A DNA stretch of 64,000 nt from Bacteroidetes bacterium GWF2_43_63 (GCA_001769275.1 MEOQ01000019.1:42281-106280); one strand, 5' to 3'; shown: positions 1 through 8,273, numbered from the stretch's first letter. Notes: generated by a model from the letters alone, not told the origin. A program made the numbers and translations.

Positions 1-753
1 TTTATGGCTTTTATTCAAGACTCCCGGAAAATCAGGAAAGACCGCCCGTTCATCGAAGACCAGAAAATTGGTTTTATTTTTTGAACCAATCAAAACCCAT
101 TTTTCGTCTTTGTGGTGAAAATCGGAGCTGAGCAAAAACCTCCATTTGTTTTTCTCGGGCCATGCGCCAACGATTTCGCAGATGCGATCGAAAAAACCGG
201 GCAGCTCATATTTGCGAAATGCAACTGAAGAATCACCAACGGATGCAATGGAGCCAACGAGTTTTTTTTGACGTCCGAAAACTATTTCAGGATGCCCGTT
301 GATATAGTGAACGGCTTTAATATCGGATGGAGTACTGAAAATCTGGCCGGGAGTAACGAGCGTATCGAAGTGTACCAGCTTGACAATTGAATCGGAAGAG
401 AGACCGACAATGGTGAGTGTGGAATCTGCGGCAGGCAGCACCGAAACCAATGAATCGAAATGATGAGACGCAGGAAACGGAAAATGAGAAATGGATTGCG
501 TTTTAAGATTCAATTTCCATAATCCGGTTGCCTGTGTTTTGCCGTCGCTTGTTTGTGAAGTAAAACCCATAAAATCGCCCTGAAAATTGATGCCATACGG
601 CAACTTGTCAGAGAAGTAGGTGGCATCAGTATTTGCTCCTGCAGGATGCAACATGCCATCGCCCTGATACGACTCTTTCCGGATGAGCAGGACAATCCAG
701 AGTGCCAAAAACAGAACAACAACAGAAATGTTTAAAATCCTGACAAATCGCAT
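1..753 (-). CDS. Membrane-anchored hypothetical protein, 3' end outside the window
   Basis: The frame is open without a stop from an ATG at 753 down to base 1, giving 251 residues of a protein whose C-terminus lies beyond the left edge. Residues 6-24 (ILNISVVVLFLALWIVLLI) form one hydrophobic segment close to the N-terminus, followed by a charged RKES stretch, so this is a single-pass anchor or uncleaved signal with the rest outside the cytoplasm. The remainder is rich in short beta-strand-like segments and repeated aromatic/serine motifs, which could fit a beta-propeller, but no family is recognised. A TAnnTTTG promoter ends only 5 bases before the ATG, which supports this start and implies an almost leaderless mRNA. 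Function unknown. Confidence 0.75.
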   Translation of the reverse strand, partial: MRFVRILNISVVVLFLALWIVLLIRKESYQGDGMLHPAGANTDATYFSDKLPYGINFQGDFMGFTSQTSDGKTQATGLWKLNLKTQSISHFPFPASHHFDSLVSVLPAADSTLTIVGLSSDSIVKLVHFDTLVTPGQIFSTPSDIKAVHYINGHPEIVFGRQKKLVGSIASVGDSSVAFRKYELPGFFDRICEIVGAWPEKNKWRFLLSSDFHHKDEKWVLIGSKNKTNFLVFDERAVFPDFPGVLNKSHK

Positions 754-758
754 GGGTG

Positions 759-766
759 CAAAGATA
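759..766 (-). promoter_or_regulatory. Bacteroidota -7 promoter element (TATCTTTG)
   Basis: TATCTTTG on the minus strand with a TTTGCA about 17 bases upstream as a possible -33 element. It lies 5 bases upstream of the ATG at 753, so the transcript would begin at or next to the start codon. Confidence 0.7.
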
Positions 767-880
767 TGTATAAATTGTTAAAATGCAAAGGGTTGACAAT
801 GCGAAAATGCGCTTAACAAATTTGCAGTACTTATTTTATATTTTTGTTTTAGTCAGGAGGTGTGCAAGTCTTGTTTTTTA

Positions 881-888
881 TATATTTG
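881..888 (+). promoter_or_regulatory. -7 promoter element (TATATTTG) of the zinc-ribbon/CPBP pair
   Basis: TATATTTG lies 24 bases upstream of the ATG at 913, matching the Bacteroidota TAnnTTTG consensus. It would drive the two-gene unit 913-2242. No clear -33 TTTG is seen at the usual distance. Confidence 0.6.
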
Positions 889-912
889 TCATATTAAAAT
901 CAATATTTAATT

Positions 913-1509
913 ATGGCAATGACTATTGAAGAACTGCGAAAAGAAAGAAACAAATTGTGGCAGTCTATTGTAATTGAAGATTACTCAATATGCTATAACT
1001 GTAAAACTAAAGGGCTGAAAGAAGATGATCAGTTCTGCCCGAATTGCCGGTTTCCGCAAAGAGGCACTCAGCAGGAAATGAAAAAGTTTATTTCGGGCAT
1101 TCATTCTAAACAGTTGTTGCTGATTGACAAAGAAAAAGCCATCCGGAAAGCTCGAAATGTGTTGTATATTCTTGCGGCCGTAAATTTTGGTTTTGGTGTT
1201 ATTTTCGGATTCATGCAAAAAGTACAGATCCCGCTTGTTTTTGTTATTTGCGCCATTGTGGCCGCCATCTATTTCGGACTGGCCTTATGGAGTACCAAAA
1301 AGCCTTTTGCAGCGATTATATCAGGATTCTTTGTTTACATTGTTTTCATTGCAATCAATGCCATTGCTGATCCGCATACACTGTATCAGGGTTTGCTCTG
1401 GAAAGTGCTGATTATTTCTGCATTTGTTTATGGCTATATTGGCGCCAGAGATTCTGAGCAACTTGAGAAGGATTTAATTGAGTTACACAATGCCAAAGAC
1501 CTGACATAG
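913..1509 (+). CDS. Zinc-ribbon integral membrane protein, unknown function
   Basis: A 198-residue protein with two CxxC pairs (C27/C30 and C42/C45) that form a zinc ribbon, then four hydrophobic segments at about residues 83-101, 107-127, 132-152 and 161-178. The stop lies one base before the ATG of the CPBP protease gene, so the two are co-transcribed and probably translationally coupled. The downstream protein also begins with a zinc ribbon, so the pair may share a cytoplasmic binding partner or respond to the same signal; this is inference. No named family is recognised. The ATG at 913 follows an AT-rich leader with no Shine-Dalgarno sequence. Confidence 0.8.
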   Translation: MAMTIEELRKERNKLWQSIVIEDYSICYNCKTKGLKEDDQFCPNCRFPQRGTQQEMKKFISGIHSKQLLLIDKEKAIRKARNVLYILAAVNFGFGVIFGFMQKVQIPLVFVICAIVAAIYFGLALWSTKKPFAAIISGFFVYIVFIAINAIADPHTLYQGLLWKVLIISAFVYGYIGARDSEQLEKDLIELHNAKDLT

Positions 1510-1510
1510 C

Positions 1511-2242
1511 ATGATCTGCCCCGCCTGCAATCATAATAATCATCCGAATGCCCGATTCTGCAGTCATTGCGGTGGGGAACTGTCTGCTCCGGTTTATGTT
1601 GCTACGCGCGATATGGGCAGTATTACAAAGACGGTTGTTTTCTTTGTCGTAATGGTTGTTTTCATTGTCAGTCTATATTTTATTGATATCAATTCCAACT
1701 ACGCCAATATCATTCTGGCAAATATTGTGTTTTCGCTGATTGTTCTTGTGTTTTTTGCAATGGATTTCAGAGATACGCTGAACGTACTGAAGTTCAAAGA
1801 TCCCGAACCGATGTTGATGACGGCTCTGGCAACCGGGGCTCCTGTATTTGCTCTTGGGGTTTTCTTTTTTGTTGATTATCTCAACAAAAACATATTTGAC
1901 ATTTACATCATTTCCGAATATTATCTGTTTATTGATTCACCTGCTCCATTATTGCTTGCATTGATCTCAACAGCTGTGTTTCCGGCCATCTTCGAGGAAA
2001 TTGCTTTCAGGGGAGTCCTGTTCAATATGCTTGAACCGTTTGCCGGTAAAACGCCGACGATTTTTATTACAGCCATCATGTTCTCCACGATTCATTTCTC
2101 ATTGATATCACTTCTCTGGCTGTTTCCGATCGGATTATTATTCGGTTATCTGCGTGCCAGACATAATACGCTTTGGTATGGAATTATCGGACATTTTCTA
2201 TACAACAGCAGTGTTGTTTTGTACGGAGTTTTGCTTGCATAA
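1511..2242 (+). CDS. Zinc-ribbon CPBP family intramembrane metalloprotease
   Basis: A 243-residue protein. Residues 1-20 carry a zinc ribbon (C3, C6, C17, C20). The rest is a multi-pass membrane domain with the three CPBP (Rce1/Abi) motifs: E162-E163-xxx-R167, H195 in the F-xxx-H motif, and H228-xxx-N232 near the C-terminus. These glutamates and histidines form the metal-dependent active site of type II CAAX-prenyl-endopeptidase-like proteases, which cleave membrane-embedded substrates. All key residues are present, so it should be active. In bacteria these proteins act in bacteriocin self-immunity or in processing of anti-sigma factors and membrane proteins; the substrate here is unknown. 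It starts one base after the preceding gene. Confidence 0.9.
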   Translation: MICPACNHNNHPNARFCSHCGGELSAPVYVATRDMGSITKTVVFFVVMVVFIVSLYFIDINSNYANIILANIVFSLIVLVFFAMDFRDTLNVLKFKDPEPMLMTALATGAPVFALGVFFFVDYLNKNIFDIYIISEYYLFIDSPAPLLLALISTAVFPAIFEEIAFRGVLFNMLEPFAGKTPTIFITAIMFSTIHFSLISLLWLFPIGLLFGYLRARHNTLWYGIIGHFLYNSSVVLYGVLLA

Positions 2243-2269
2243 ATGCGGCTTTGAGTAATTTCTTTTGAC

Positions 2270-2277
2270 TATCTTTG
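2270..2277 (+). promoter_or_regulatory. -7 promoter element (TATCTTTG) of the HAD phosphatase
   Basis: TATCTTTG with a TTGAG 19 bases upstream. It ends 9 bases before the ATG at 2287 and overlaps an in-frame TTG at 2275, so the TTG cannot be the start codon. Confidence 0.75.
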
Positions 2278-2286
2278 CCGGCTCTA

Positions 2287-2988
2287 ATGAAGAAATACAA
2301 ACACGTTATTTTTGATCTCGATCGTACCCTGTGGGATTTCGACCGGGTGTCGCATGAGGTGCTTTCAGAGCTGTTTTCAGAGCTTGTGCAGCCACTCACG
2401 CAATGCTCGTTTGAGTATTTTCATGGAACCTATGCGGCTATCAATTCAGGTCTCTGGGAACAGTACCGGCGTCATGAAATCGAAAAAGAAATACTGAGGG
2501 TGAAACGATTTTCGCTTGCACTCGAAGAAATTGGACTTGATCGTCCCTGGATTGCCAATGAATTGGCTGATGAGTATGTGAAGCGTACTTCAGAACACGC
2601 TTATCTGTTTCCGGGAACAATGGAATTACTCAGTTACCTGAAAGATAAAGGATATATTCTTTCTGTTATGACGAACGGTTTTAAAGAAGCGCAATATCCG
2701 AAAATTGCGCGCAGCGGCCTGGGTCCTTATTTTGAATATCTTTTTATTTCGGAGGAAATTGGCTACAATAAACCCGATATCCGCATTTTTGAATTTGCGC
2801 TGAAAAAAATGGATGCTAATCCCGATGAGGTTCTTTTTGTCGGCGATGATTACGAAGTCGATATCGAAGGAGCCGCTGGTGCCGGCATGGATCAGGTTTT
2901 TTTCAATCCACGCATAGAACCGTCGGCCAACAAAAAAGCCGCTACCTACCGCATCTCGGAGCTTTCGGAGCTGATGAAAATTCTGTAG
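2287..2988 (+). CDS. HAD-superfamily phosphatase, YjjG-like (noncanonical pyrimidine nucleotidase)
   Basis: A 233-residue haloacid-dehalogenase phosphatase. Motif I is FDLDRTLWDFD with nucleophile D10 and acid/base D12. Motif II is the T in SVMTNG, motif III the lysine in NKPD, and motif IV VGDDYEVDIEGA, which binds Mg2+. Between motifs I and II lies an alpha-helical cap of about 80 residues (C1 type). The DRTLWDF signature and the overall size match the YjjG subfamily, which dephosphorylates non-canonical nucleoside monophosphates (house-cleaning) in E. coli. The first in-frame start (TTG at 2275) lies inside the promoter, so the ATG at 2287 is chosen. Monocistronic, convergent with the esterase gene. 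Confidence 0.85.
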   Translation: MKKYKHVIFDLDRTLWDFDRVSHEVLSELFSELVQPLTQCSFEYFHGTYAAINSGLWEQYRRHEIEKEILRVKRFSLALEEIGLDRPWIANELADEYVKRTSEHAYLFPGTMELLSYLKDKGYILSVMTNGFKEAQYPKIARSGLGPYFEYLFISEEIGYNKPDIRIFEFALKKMDANPDEVLFVGDDYEVDIEGAAGAGMDQVFFNPRIEPSANKKAATYRISELSELMKIL

Positions 2989-2993
2989 TCGTA

Positions 2994-3017
2994 GTGCGAA
3001 GTTGGGAAACTTCGCAC
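2994..3017. repeat. REP-like palindrome, copy 1
   Basis: A perfect 10-bp inverted repeat (GTGCGAAGTT, GGGA loop, AACTTCGCAC) sits between the convergent HAD and esterase genes. The same 10-bp arms occur at 25313-25322 and 25327-25336, next to a REP-associated transposase gene. The arm is preceded by GTAG, as in many REP elements. There is no T-run, so it is not a typical intrinsic terminator, though it could act as a transcript 3'-end structure. Confidence 0.75.
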
Positions 3018-3040
3018 AGCATTGCTCCCAAACTTGCGCA

Positions 3041-4153
3041 CTACTCCTTCACAAACCGCACTGTCTCAAAAACATTTTCTCCACTGAGCTGCAGTAGATA
3101 AATTCCTGCAGGGAGCTTAGATACATTCAGTGTTGTGAAGCCATTTTCAAAACAAGTCTGCGAGAGCGTTCTGCCTGAAAGATCCATTAGGGTCAACAGG
3201 CCATGATCCGCATCGTTGAATCCATTCACCTGTAAAATGTCTGTTGTGGGATTGGGATAAACACTTAGCCGTGGCGCGTTGGTTTCTTCAACCGACAATG
3301 TTGCATGCTGAAATCTTTTAAAGAAATTCCAGATTTCGATGGTGTATGAAATGTCGTTAGCGCCCGGCACCAGCCAGGTGTGATCAGCATTATTGACTTT
3401 ATAGAACCATACTTCGGAGCCCTGATTGCCGTTCAGATATTTGTATAAATCAATGGTCATACTGTCGGCTTCGATGTCGGGGAGCGCAGTGTGAACAGCT
3501 GGGGTGTCGCAATTATTAAATGTTGCCCAGTAAGAAATGAGCTCTTCGGCATCATTTCCATATGCATTTCCGGTGTAAGAAACTGTTCCGTCAGCGGTTC
3601 CGTGAAAATGCGCTACAGGTGTTGCCCTGAAAGGGTTACAGGTGCATGCAGTTCCGATAGTTCCGGCGACAGAAGCGATGGCGCAAATTCGGCTGCCCAG
3701 CTGGCAGGCCAATCGGTTCGACATGAATCCGCCCATTGAGAAGCCGGTCACGTAAACCCGCGTTAGATCTATGTTGTAGAGTTCCGCTGTTGAATCGATC
3801 AGGTTGCTGATGAATCCGATATCATCTACAGTGGGATTCAGCGTCATGCCCATGTAGCTGGCGCCGCTGTTCCATGCTGTGCCGTAGGCGCTGCTCATAG
3901 CCTGCGGATACAGCGTTATGAATTGTGCTGAATCCGACAGCAGATGCATTCCAATATTGCTGAAGTTGGTCATATTGTCACCTAGACCATGCAGGCAAAT
4001 CACCAGAGGAACCGGATTGGTTCCGGTGTAGGAGCTTGCAACATATTCTTTGTAGGAGCGCGTCACTCCGCCCACCTGAATGGTTTTGGTAGTCTGTGCA
4101 ACCAACGAAAATGAAACGACAGAAAATGCGATGGCTAATAATCTGATTTTCAT
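3041..4153 (-). CDS. Secreted esterase (PHB depolymerase/feruloyl esterase-like) with T9SS sorting domain
   Basis: A 370-residue alpha/beta hydrolase. Residues 1-19 are a signal peptide ending LVAQ. The oxyanion region is CLHGLGDN (53-60), the nucleophile elbow GFSMGG holds S139, D188 in HGTADG is the likely acid and H258 in NADHTW the catalytic histidine. This layout matches the poly(3-hydroxybutyrate) depolymerase/LpqC family, whose bacterial members often cleave feruloyl or acetyl esters on plant polysaccharides. From about residue 293 there is a type A T9SS C-terminal domain (VYPNPTTD, then LPAGIYLLQL and a final KE), so it should be exported and attached to the cell surface or released. 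The substrate cannot be read from the sequence. Confidence 0.88.
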   Translation of the reverse strand: MKIRLLAIAFSVVSFSLVAQTTKTIQVGGVTRSYKEYVASSYTGTNPVPLVICLHGLGDNMTNFSNIGMHLLSDSAQFITLYPQAMSSAYGTAWNSGASYMGMTLNPTVDDIGFISNLIDSTAELYNIDLTRVYVTGFSMGGFMSNRLACQLGSRICAIASVAGTIGTACTCNPFRATPVAHFHGTADGTVSYTGNAYGNDAEELISYWATFNNCDTPAVHTALPDIEADSMTIDLYKYLNGNQGSEVWFYKVNNADHTWLVPGANDISYTIEIWNFFKRFQHATLSVEETNAPRLSVYPNPTTDILQVNGFNDADHGLLTLMDLSGRTLSQTCFENGFTTLNVSKLPAGIYLLQLSGENVFETVRFVKE

Positions 4154-4166
4154 AGGCGATTTTTTT

Positions 4167-4174
4167 CAAAGATA
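4167..4174 (-). promoter_or_regulatory. -7 promoter element (TATCTTTG) of the esterase
   Basis: TATCTTTG on the minus strand, 13 bases upstream of the ATG at 4153, with a TTTG about 13 bases further upstream. Confidence 0.65.
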
Positions 4175-4477
4175 AATATTTTTGTCACAAAGGCGCAAAT
4201 ACAAAATGGTTTTGAATGAACATTTCGTTTTACAATTTTAAATAGGTGCTTCGCATCTTTTTTATCCCCGGGACTTTGTCCCGGGCTAAGATCTGTTGCG
4301 CCTTCTGCGCAATTTGTGCTGCGCAGCTTTTTTTGCCTTCGGCCACTCAACCTTAACCTGGGCGCGCGTATCCCGCCTGCAACCACGTGAAACGTGGCAA
4401 GCTGTTTTACGTTGACGCGTGACCATATTCTCAACCTCAACCTCAACCTTAATCTTAACCTCAGCCTTAACCTCCTC
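4175..4477. repeat. Repeat-rich intergenic region
   Basis: No gene is seen. The region holds, in order, a REP-like palindrome (CCCGGGAC-TTT-GTCCCGGG, 4267-4285), short GC palindromes (TTGCGC..GCGCAA; GCTGCGCAGC), a CACGT-type palindrome (CCACGT-GAA-ACGTGG, 4383-4397) that recurs elsewhere in the window, and seven degenerate hexamers of the CTCAAC/CTTAAC type at 4430-4471, ending just past the dinB stop codon. Confidence 0.8.
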
Positions 4478-5641
4478 TTATGCTCCCTTCACTCTATGCC
4501 TGTGCATTCCGATGGCGTGGTGGATGGCGTCTTCGCCGAAGCGGCGGCGGATCTTGTCGAGCGACTGATAGAGCCGGGTGAGTTCAGGAGTCTCATCAAA
4601 CAGGTCCAGTTGCTGGTTCCCGCCAATGAGTTCACTGAATCGAATACCGATAAGCCTCACCCTGAGCCGCCTTGAGAATAGTTTTCCGAAAATATCTTTC
4701 ACATTTTTCACCAGCACATGATCGAAAGCCGTGTAGGGAATTCGTTTCTGCATCGTATGGGTTTCGAAATCGGCATAACGGATTTTCACCGTCACCGTTC
4801 CTATAAGCCGGTTGTTTTTGCGCAAACGAAAGGCGAGGCGTTCGGTCATGGAGGAAAGAATACGTTCCATTTCGGCGCGGTCGGTCACATCTGTTTCGAA
4901 TGTGGTTTCGGAGCTCATCGATTTGGCATCTTCGTACGGCACCACGGGCGTGTCATCCTGTCCATTGGCTTTTTTCCATAGCATGAGCCCGTTTGAGCCC
5001 AGCACACGCGTGAGCAGCACCGGCGGCATGCTGCTGAGTACGCCAATATTTACAATACCCATGGAGCGGAGCAGATGGGCTGTTTTTTTCCCGAGCATCG
5101 GGATTTTCTGAATCGGAAGCGGATCGAGAAAAGGCTTGATGGCTGGTTGTGCAATTTGGAGCTCTCCGTTGGGCTTGGCTTCGCCGGTAGCGATCTTGCT
5201 CACAGTCTTATTTGCCGATAATCCGAACGATATGGGCAATCCTGTTTCATTAATTATGCGTTCACGTAATTCGTGCGACCATTTCAGCGTGCCGAAAAAA
5301 CGGTCCATGCCGGTCAGGTCAAGATAAAATTCATCAATGCTGCTTTTTTCGTAGAGCGGAGCTCCTTCGCGGATAATGTCGGTTACCATGCGCGAATAGT
5401 AGGAATAGCGCTCCATGTCGCCGCGGATGACAACAGCATCGCTGCAAAGCATGCGCGCCATTTTCATGGGCATTCCCGAATGGACGCCGAAGGCCCGGGC
5501 CTCGTAGCTGCAACCCGATACTACAGCCCGGTCACTTCCGCCGCCCACCATGACAGGTTTCCCAATTAAAGCGCTGTTCTCTTTTCGCTCCACCGAAACA
5601 AAAAACGTATCAAGGTCAATATGCAGGACAGAGCGATCCAT
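4478..5641 (-). CDS. dinB: DNA polymerase IV (Y-family translesion polymerase)
   Basis: A 387-residue Y-family polymerase of typical size. The N-terminal palm begins with HIDLDTFFVSVER, giving metal-binding D9, and the second catalytic pair is D103-E104 in SIDEFYLDLTG. The fingers motif SYEARAFGVHSGMPM and the helix-hairpin-helix thumb region (PMLGKKTAHLLRSMGI) follow, and the C-terminal part is the little-finger domain. It copies damaged DNA templates with low fidelity and is usually part of the SOS or stress response. No LexA box could be recognised upstream. A short linker replaces the usual C-terminal beta-clamp peptide, although QLDLFDET (about 355-362) is a good clamp-binding motif (QLxLF) near the end. 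Confidence 0.95.
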   Translation of the reverse strand: MDRSVLHIDLDTFFVSVERKENSALIGKPVMVGGGSDRAVVSGCSYEARAFGVHSGMPMKMARMLCSDAVVIRGDMERYSYYSRMVTDIIREGAPLYEKSSIDEFYLDLTGMDRFFGTLKWSHELRERIINETGLPISFGLSANKTVSKIATGEAKPNGELQIAQPAIKPFLDPLPIQKIPMLGKKTAHLLRSMGIVNIGVLSSMPPVLLTRVLGSNGLMLWKKANGQDDTPVVPYEDAKSMSSETTFETDVTDRAEMERILSSMTERLAFRLRKNNRLIGTVTVKIRYADFETHTMQKRIPYTAFDHVLVKNVKDIFGKLFSRRLRVRLIGIRFSELIGGNQQLDLFDETPELTRLYQSLDKIRRRFGEDAIHHAIGMHRHRVKGA

Positions 5642-5736
5642 ATCATGATTAGAAAATAGCCAAAATCCAAGATGATAAATTAGGCAATTTTTGGGTTGTC
5701 ATGACAATTGTTGAAAAATATTTTTCCCATAAAAAA

Positions 5737-5767
5737 TGTTGAGACGTTGAATTTCAACGTCTCAACA
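5737..5767. terminator. Palindromic bidirectional terminator between rny and dinB
   Basis: A perfect 15-bp inverted repeat (TGTTGAGACGTTGAA and its complement) with a one-base centre, flanked by A6 on the left and an A-rich/T-rich context. It lies just downstream of rny, and on the minus strand is followed by a T-run. Confidence 0.75.
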
Positions 5768-5789
5768 AAATATTTGAAATAAATAAAAA

Positions 5790-7334
5790 TTATTTCGCGT
5801 ACGCAACCGCGCGTGTTTCGCGGATCACCGTAATTTTGATCTGACCTGGATAGGTCATGGATTCCTGAATACGTTTGCTAAGGTCGAGCGAAAGTTGTGT
5901 GGCTGCGCCATCGCTGAGCTTTTCAGCGCCAACAATCACTCGAAGCTCACGACCTGCCTGAATTGCATAGGTTTTCTGCACCCCTTCGTAACTCATGGCG
6001 ATGGCCTCGAGTTCGTTCAGGCGGTTAATGTAGCTTTCAACCACTTCGCGGCGGGCACCGGGGCGGGCGCCGGAGATGGCATCGCAAGCCTGAACAATAG
6101 GAGCGATTAGCGAAGTCATTTCAATGTCTTCGTGGTGAGCACCAATGGCATTCACGATTTCCGGATGTTCTTTATATTTTTCGGCCAGTTTCATACCCAG
6201 CTGAGCATGCGGCAGATCTGGCTCGTTGTCGGGAACTTTTCCAATGTCGTGCAGCAGACCGGCGCGTTTGGCCATTTTGGGATTCAGTCCAAGCTCGGCA
6301 GCCATAGTGGCGCAAAGGTTGGCAACTTCCTTACTGTGCTGGAGCAAATTCTGACCGTAAGACGAACGGAATTTCATTTTTCCAACCAAACGCATCAACT
6401 CGTTACTCATGTTATGAATACCCAGGTCGATGAGGGTTTTCTTGCCAGTTTCAATAATTTCAAGTTCGATATTGGCCTTCACTTTGGCCACCACTTCCTC
6501 GATGCGGGCAGGGTGAATACGTCCATCAGACACCAGTTTTTCAAGTGACTGACGTGCAATTTCGCGGCGAACCGGATCGTAAGCGGACAGAATGATGGTT
6601 TCAGGGGTGTCATCAATAACGATTTCAACACCTGTTGCAGCTTCCAGCGCTTTGATGTTACGGCCTTCGCGACCGATGATACGGCCTTTAATTTCGTCGT
6701 TAGCGATTGGGAATGAAGAAACGGCATTTTCGCCGGCATGATCGGTGGCCGTGCGTTGAATGGTTTCGATGATAATTTTCCGGGCTTCGCGGTGGGCATT
6801 GATTTTGGCTTCCTCAACAATATCCTTCACGTGGCTCAGGGCCTCAATTTTAGCTTCTTCCTGCAGTGAGTCAACCAATTGTTTCCGAGCTTCGTCAGCC
6901 GACATGCCTGAAACGGCTTCAAGTTGTTCCACACTCTGTTTGTGCATTTTGGAAACATCTTCCAGCTTTTTAGTAAGAATTTCTGTTTGAGCTGTAAGAT
7001 TGTCTTTGAGCGTCTGAGATTCTTTTTGTTTTCGTTGAATTTCTTCGCTTCGCTGGTTCAGCGACATTTCGCGCTGTTTGAGTTTGTTTTCAATGCTCAG
7101 TATCCGTTTGTTCTGTTCCTGATTTCGCTTTTCGATTTCAGACTTCATTTGAATAAACTTCTCCTTGGCTTCGAGAATTCTGGTTTGCTTGATCATATCC
7201 GCTTCCCTGTTGGCATCATCGATCAGGAATTTTTTCTTCCTGTCGGCGTTTTTGCGGAAAATGAAAGCCCAGAGAAGTACAGCAATCACCAGGACTACCA
7301 CTTCCAGTACTAACATTAACACATTGTTTTCCAT
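5790..7334 (-). CDS. rny: Ribonuclease Y
   Basis: A 514-residue membrane-anchored endoribonuclease that initiates mRNA decay. Residues 1-27 hold the N-terminal membrane helix ([16 protein letters not shown]), followed by a long coiled coil rich in K, E, Q and R to about residue 190. The KH RNA-binding domain has [15 protein letters not shown], and the HD phosphohydrolase domain shows HSKEVANLC and LLHDIGK with the catalytic HD pair. The start is placed at 7334 because a longer in-frame start at 7385 would lie inside the structured RNA between zapA and rny. It follows zapA in the same direction. The ortholog degrades bulk mRNA and interacts with other decay enzymes in Firmicutes. Confidence 0.95.
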   Translation of the reverse strand: MENNVLMLVLEVVVLVIAVLLWAFIFRKNADRKKKFLIDDANREADMIKQTRILEAKEKFIQMKSEIEKRNQEQNKRILSIENKLKQREMSLNQRSEEIQRKQKESQTLKDNLTAQTEILTKKLEDVSKMHKQSVEQLEAVSGMSADEARKQLVDSLQEEAKIEALSHVKDIVEEAKINAHREARKIIIETIQRTATDHAGENAVSSFPIANDEIKGRIIGREGRNIKALEAATGVEIVIDDTPETIILSAYDPVRREIARQSLEKLVSDGRIHPARIEEVVAKVKANIELEIIETGKKTLIDLGIHNMSNELMRLVGKMKFRSSYGQNLLQHSKEVANLCATMAAELGLNPKMAKRAGLLHDIGKVPDNEPDLPHAQLGMKLAEKYKEHPEIVNAIGAHHEDIEMTSLIAPIVQACDAISGARPGARREVVESYINRLNELEAIAMSYEGVQKTYAIQAGRELRVIVGAEKLSDGAATQLSLDLSKRIQESMTYPGQIKITVIRETRAVAYAK

Positions 7335-7349
7335 AGTTCTTTTTCGTTT

Positions 7350-7562
7350 AATTAAAAAACCCGCATAGTCATCAGGGAGTTTCAAACCCCCGATAAAAAT
7401 GTTTTGGAGTTAACCAGTGCATTCAGGCTTCCATTGTTTCCATTGCTGGAATTCCTTTCGGATATGGCCTGCCTTAGGGCCCTATGAGTCTTCCCCTCGA
7501 TTGATTCTGTTGAGGTTTATCAACCATAAAAACTGATGAACTACGCGGGTAGTATTTTAATT
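7350..7562 (-). ncRNA. ssrS: Structured RNA, candidate 6S RNA (6S-Flavo type)
   Basis: The two ends of this 213-base stretch pair over about 25 bases: CATCAG with CTGATG, TAGT with ACTA, ACCCGC with GCGGGT, and AATTAAAA with TTTTAATT. This gives a long interrupted closing stem, a large unpaired region on both sides and a distal hairpin region (ATAGGGCC pairing with GGCCATAT). On the minus strand the 3' arm ends in GCGGGTTTTTTAATT, like an intrinsic terminator. A rod-like RNA of about 200 bases with a central bubble, directly downstream of zapA, is the architecture and gene context of 6S RNA, which binds housekeeping RNA polymerase in stationary phase. The family assignment is inference; the long-range pairing is seen directly. 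Confidence 0.6.
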
Positions 7563-7569
7563 AAAAGAA

Positions 7570-7860
7570 CTATACTGCCTTGACCAGCAGTTGGTTAATT
7601 TCAGATAATCTTGAAACTAGCTCTTCGTGGCTGCCGTTAATATCGGATGTTTCCTTTTTCGACAGGGCTGCGGAAGTATTGAGCAGAATCATAGCCAGAA
7701 TATCCTGCATATCCTTGCTGGGATATTGCTTATTGAAATCCTTAATGCGGCTGTTGATCGATTCTGTTGCATTTCTGATTACCATTTCATCTTCTTTTTC
7801 AACAGACAGTGTATATTTCCTGTTGGCCAGCGTCACGGTTATTTTTACCAATCCACTCAT
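7570..7860 (-). CDS. zapA: Cell division protein ZapA
   Basis: A 96-residue protein with the ZapA pattern: an N-terminal strand-rich head (VKITVTLANRKYTLSVEKEDE), then INSRIKDFNKQYPSKDMQDILAMILLNTSAAL, and a C-terminal coiled coil. ZapA crosslinks FtsZ protofilaments and stabilises the Z ring in the cytoplasm. The gene starts one base after the stop of the 95-residue coiled-coil gene, so they are coupled, and it precedes the candidate 6S RNA and rny. The same zapA-RNA order is seen with ssrS in Proteobacteria. Confidence 0.88.
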   Translation of the reverse strand: MSGLVKITVTLANRKYTLSVEKEDEMVIRNATESINSRIKDFNKQYPSKDMQDILAMILLNTSAALSKKETSDINGSHEELVSRLSEINQLLVKAV

Positions 7861-7861
7861 C

Positions 7862-8149
7862 CTAATCTTCCAGCATTAAAATACACTTATCTATTTCGCG
7901 TATAAGTTCGTTCAGTTTTTTTCTGGCTGATTCAGAACCGATCCCGTTATCCACCCCTTCAGTAATCTGACGTGCAGTGAGTAAAATCTCAGTGTTTGTC
8001 AGCCGTTGCTTCATTGCATCGTTTTCTGTCTGCAACCGGAGGCTCTCCTCTTTCAGAAACTCAATGTCTTTCCGGTAGAGATCAAGTTGTCCAGTAAGTT
8101 TTCTGACATTGTTGTCAATTTCAGAAAGCAACTGATTTATCTCTTTCAT
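7862..8149 (-). CDS. Small coiled-coil protein, putative ZapA partner
   Basis: A 95-residue protein that is predicted to be almost fully alpha-helical: residues 1-60 form heptads (INQLLSEIDNNVRKLTGQLD, then LKEESLRLQTENDAMKQRL), followed by a loop with EGVDNGIGSES and a last helix. There is no signal peptide or membrane segment. The gene is directly upstream of zapA with one base between them. By analogy with the coiled-coil ZapB that binds ZapA, a role in Z-ring assembly is plausible, but this rests on context and shape only. Confidence 0.75.
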   Translation of the reverse strand: MKEINQLLSEIDNNVRKLTGQLDLYRKDIEFLKEESLRLQTENDAMKQRLTNTEILLTARQITEGVDNGIGSESARKKLNELIREIDKCILMLED

Positions 8150-8168
8150 TTGGAAAGAATTTGAATTG

Positions 8169-8176
8169 CAAAGATA
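8169..8176 (-). promoter_or_regulatory. -7 promoter element (TATCTTTG) of the coiled-coil/zapA operon
   Basis: TATCTTTG on the minus strand, 19 bases upstream of the ATG at 8149. The operon continues through zapA and may read into the structured RNA and rny. Confidence 0.75.
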
Positions 8177-8220
8177 TGAAAACTTTGCCGGATATCAATA
8201 AAGTATTTGATTTAAAATAA

Positions 8221-8258
8221 AAAAAGGGCCGTCCGACGTAAAGCGGACAGCCCTTTTT
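8221..8258. terminator. Intrinsic terminator, bidirectional
   Basis: A hairpin (AAAAAGGGCCGTCCG paired with CGGACAGCCCTTTTT, one mismatch) flanked by A-run and T-run on opposite sides, so it can stop transcription in both directions. It lies just downstream of the T9SS protein gene. Confidence 0.9.
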
Positions 8259-8273
8259 AGCAGCTATTATTGA

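Noticed and set aside
4394..5569. Plus-strand frames across dinB
   Set aside because: They are shadows of the dinB coding frame with no promoter and no family similarity.
7335..7385. Longer start of rny at 7385
   Set aside because: The extra 17 residues would be encoded by the closing stem of the candidate 6S RNA, and the normal RNase Y N-terminus starts at 7334.
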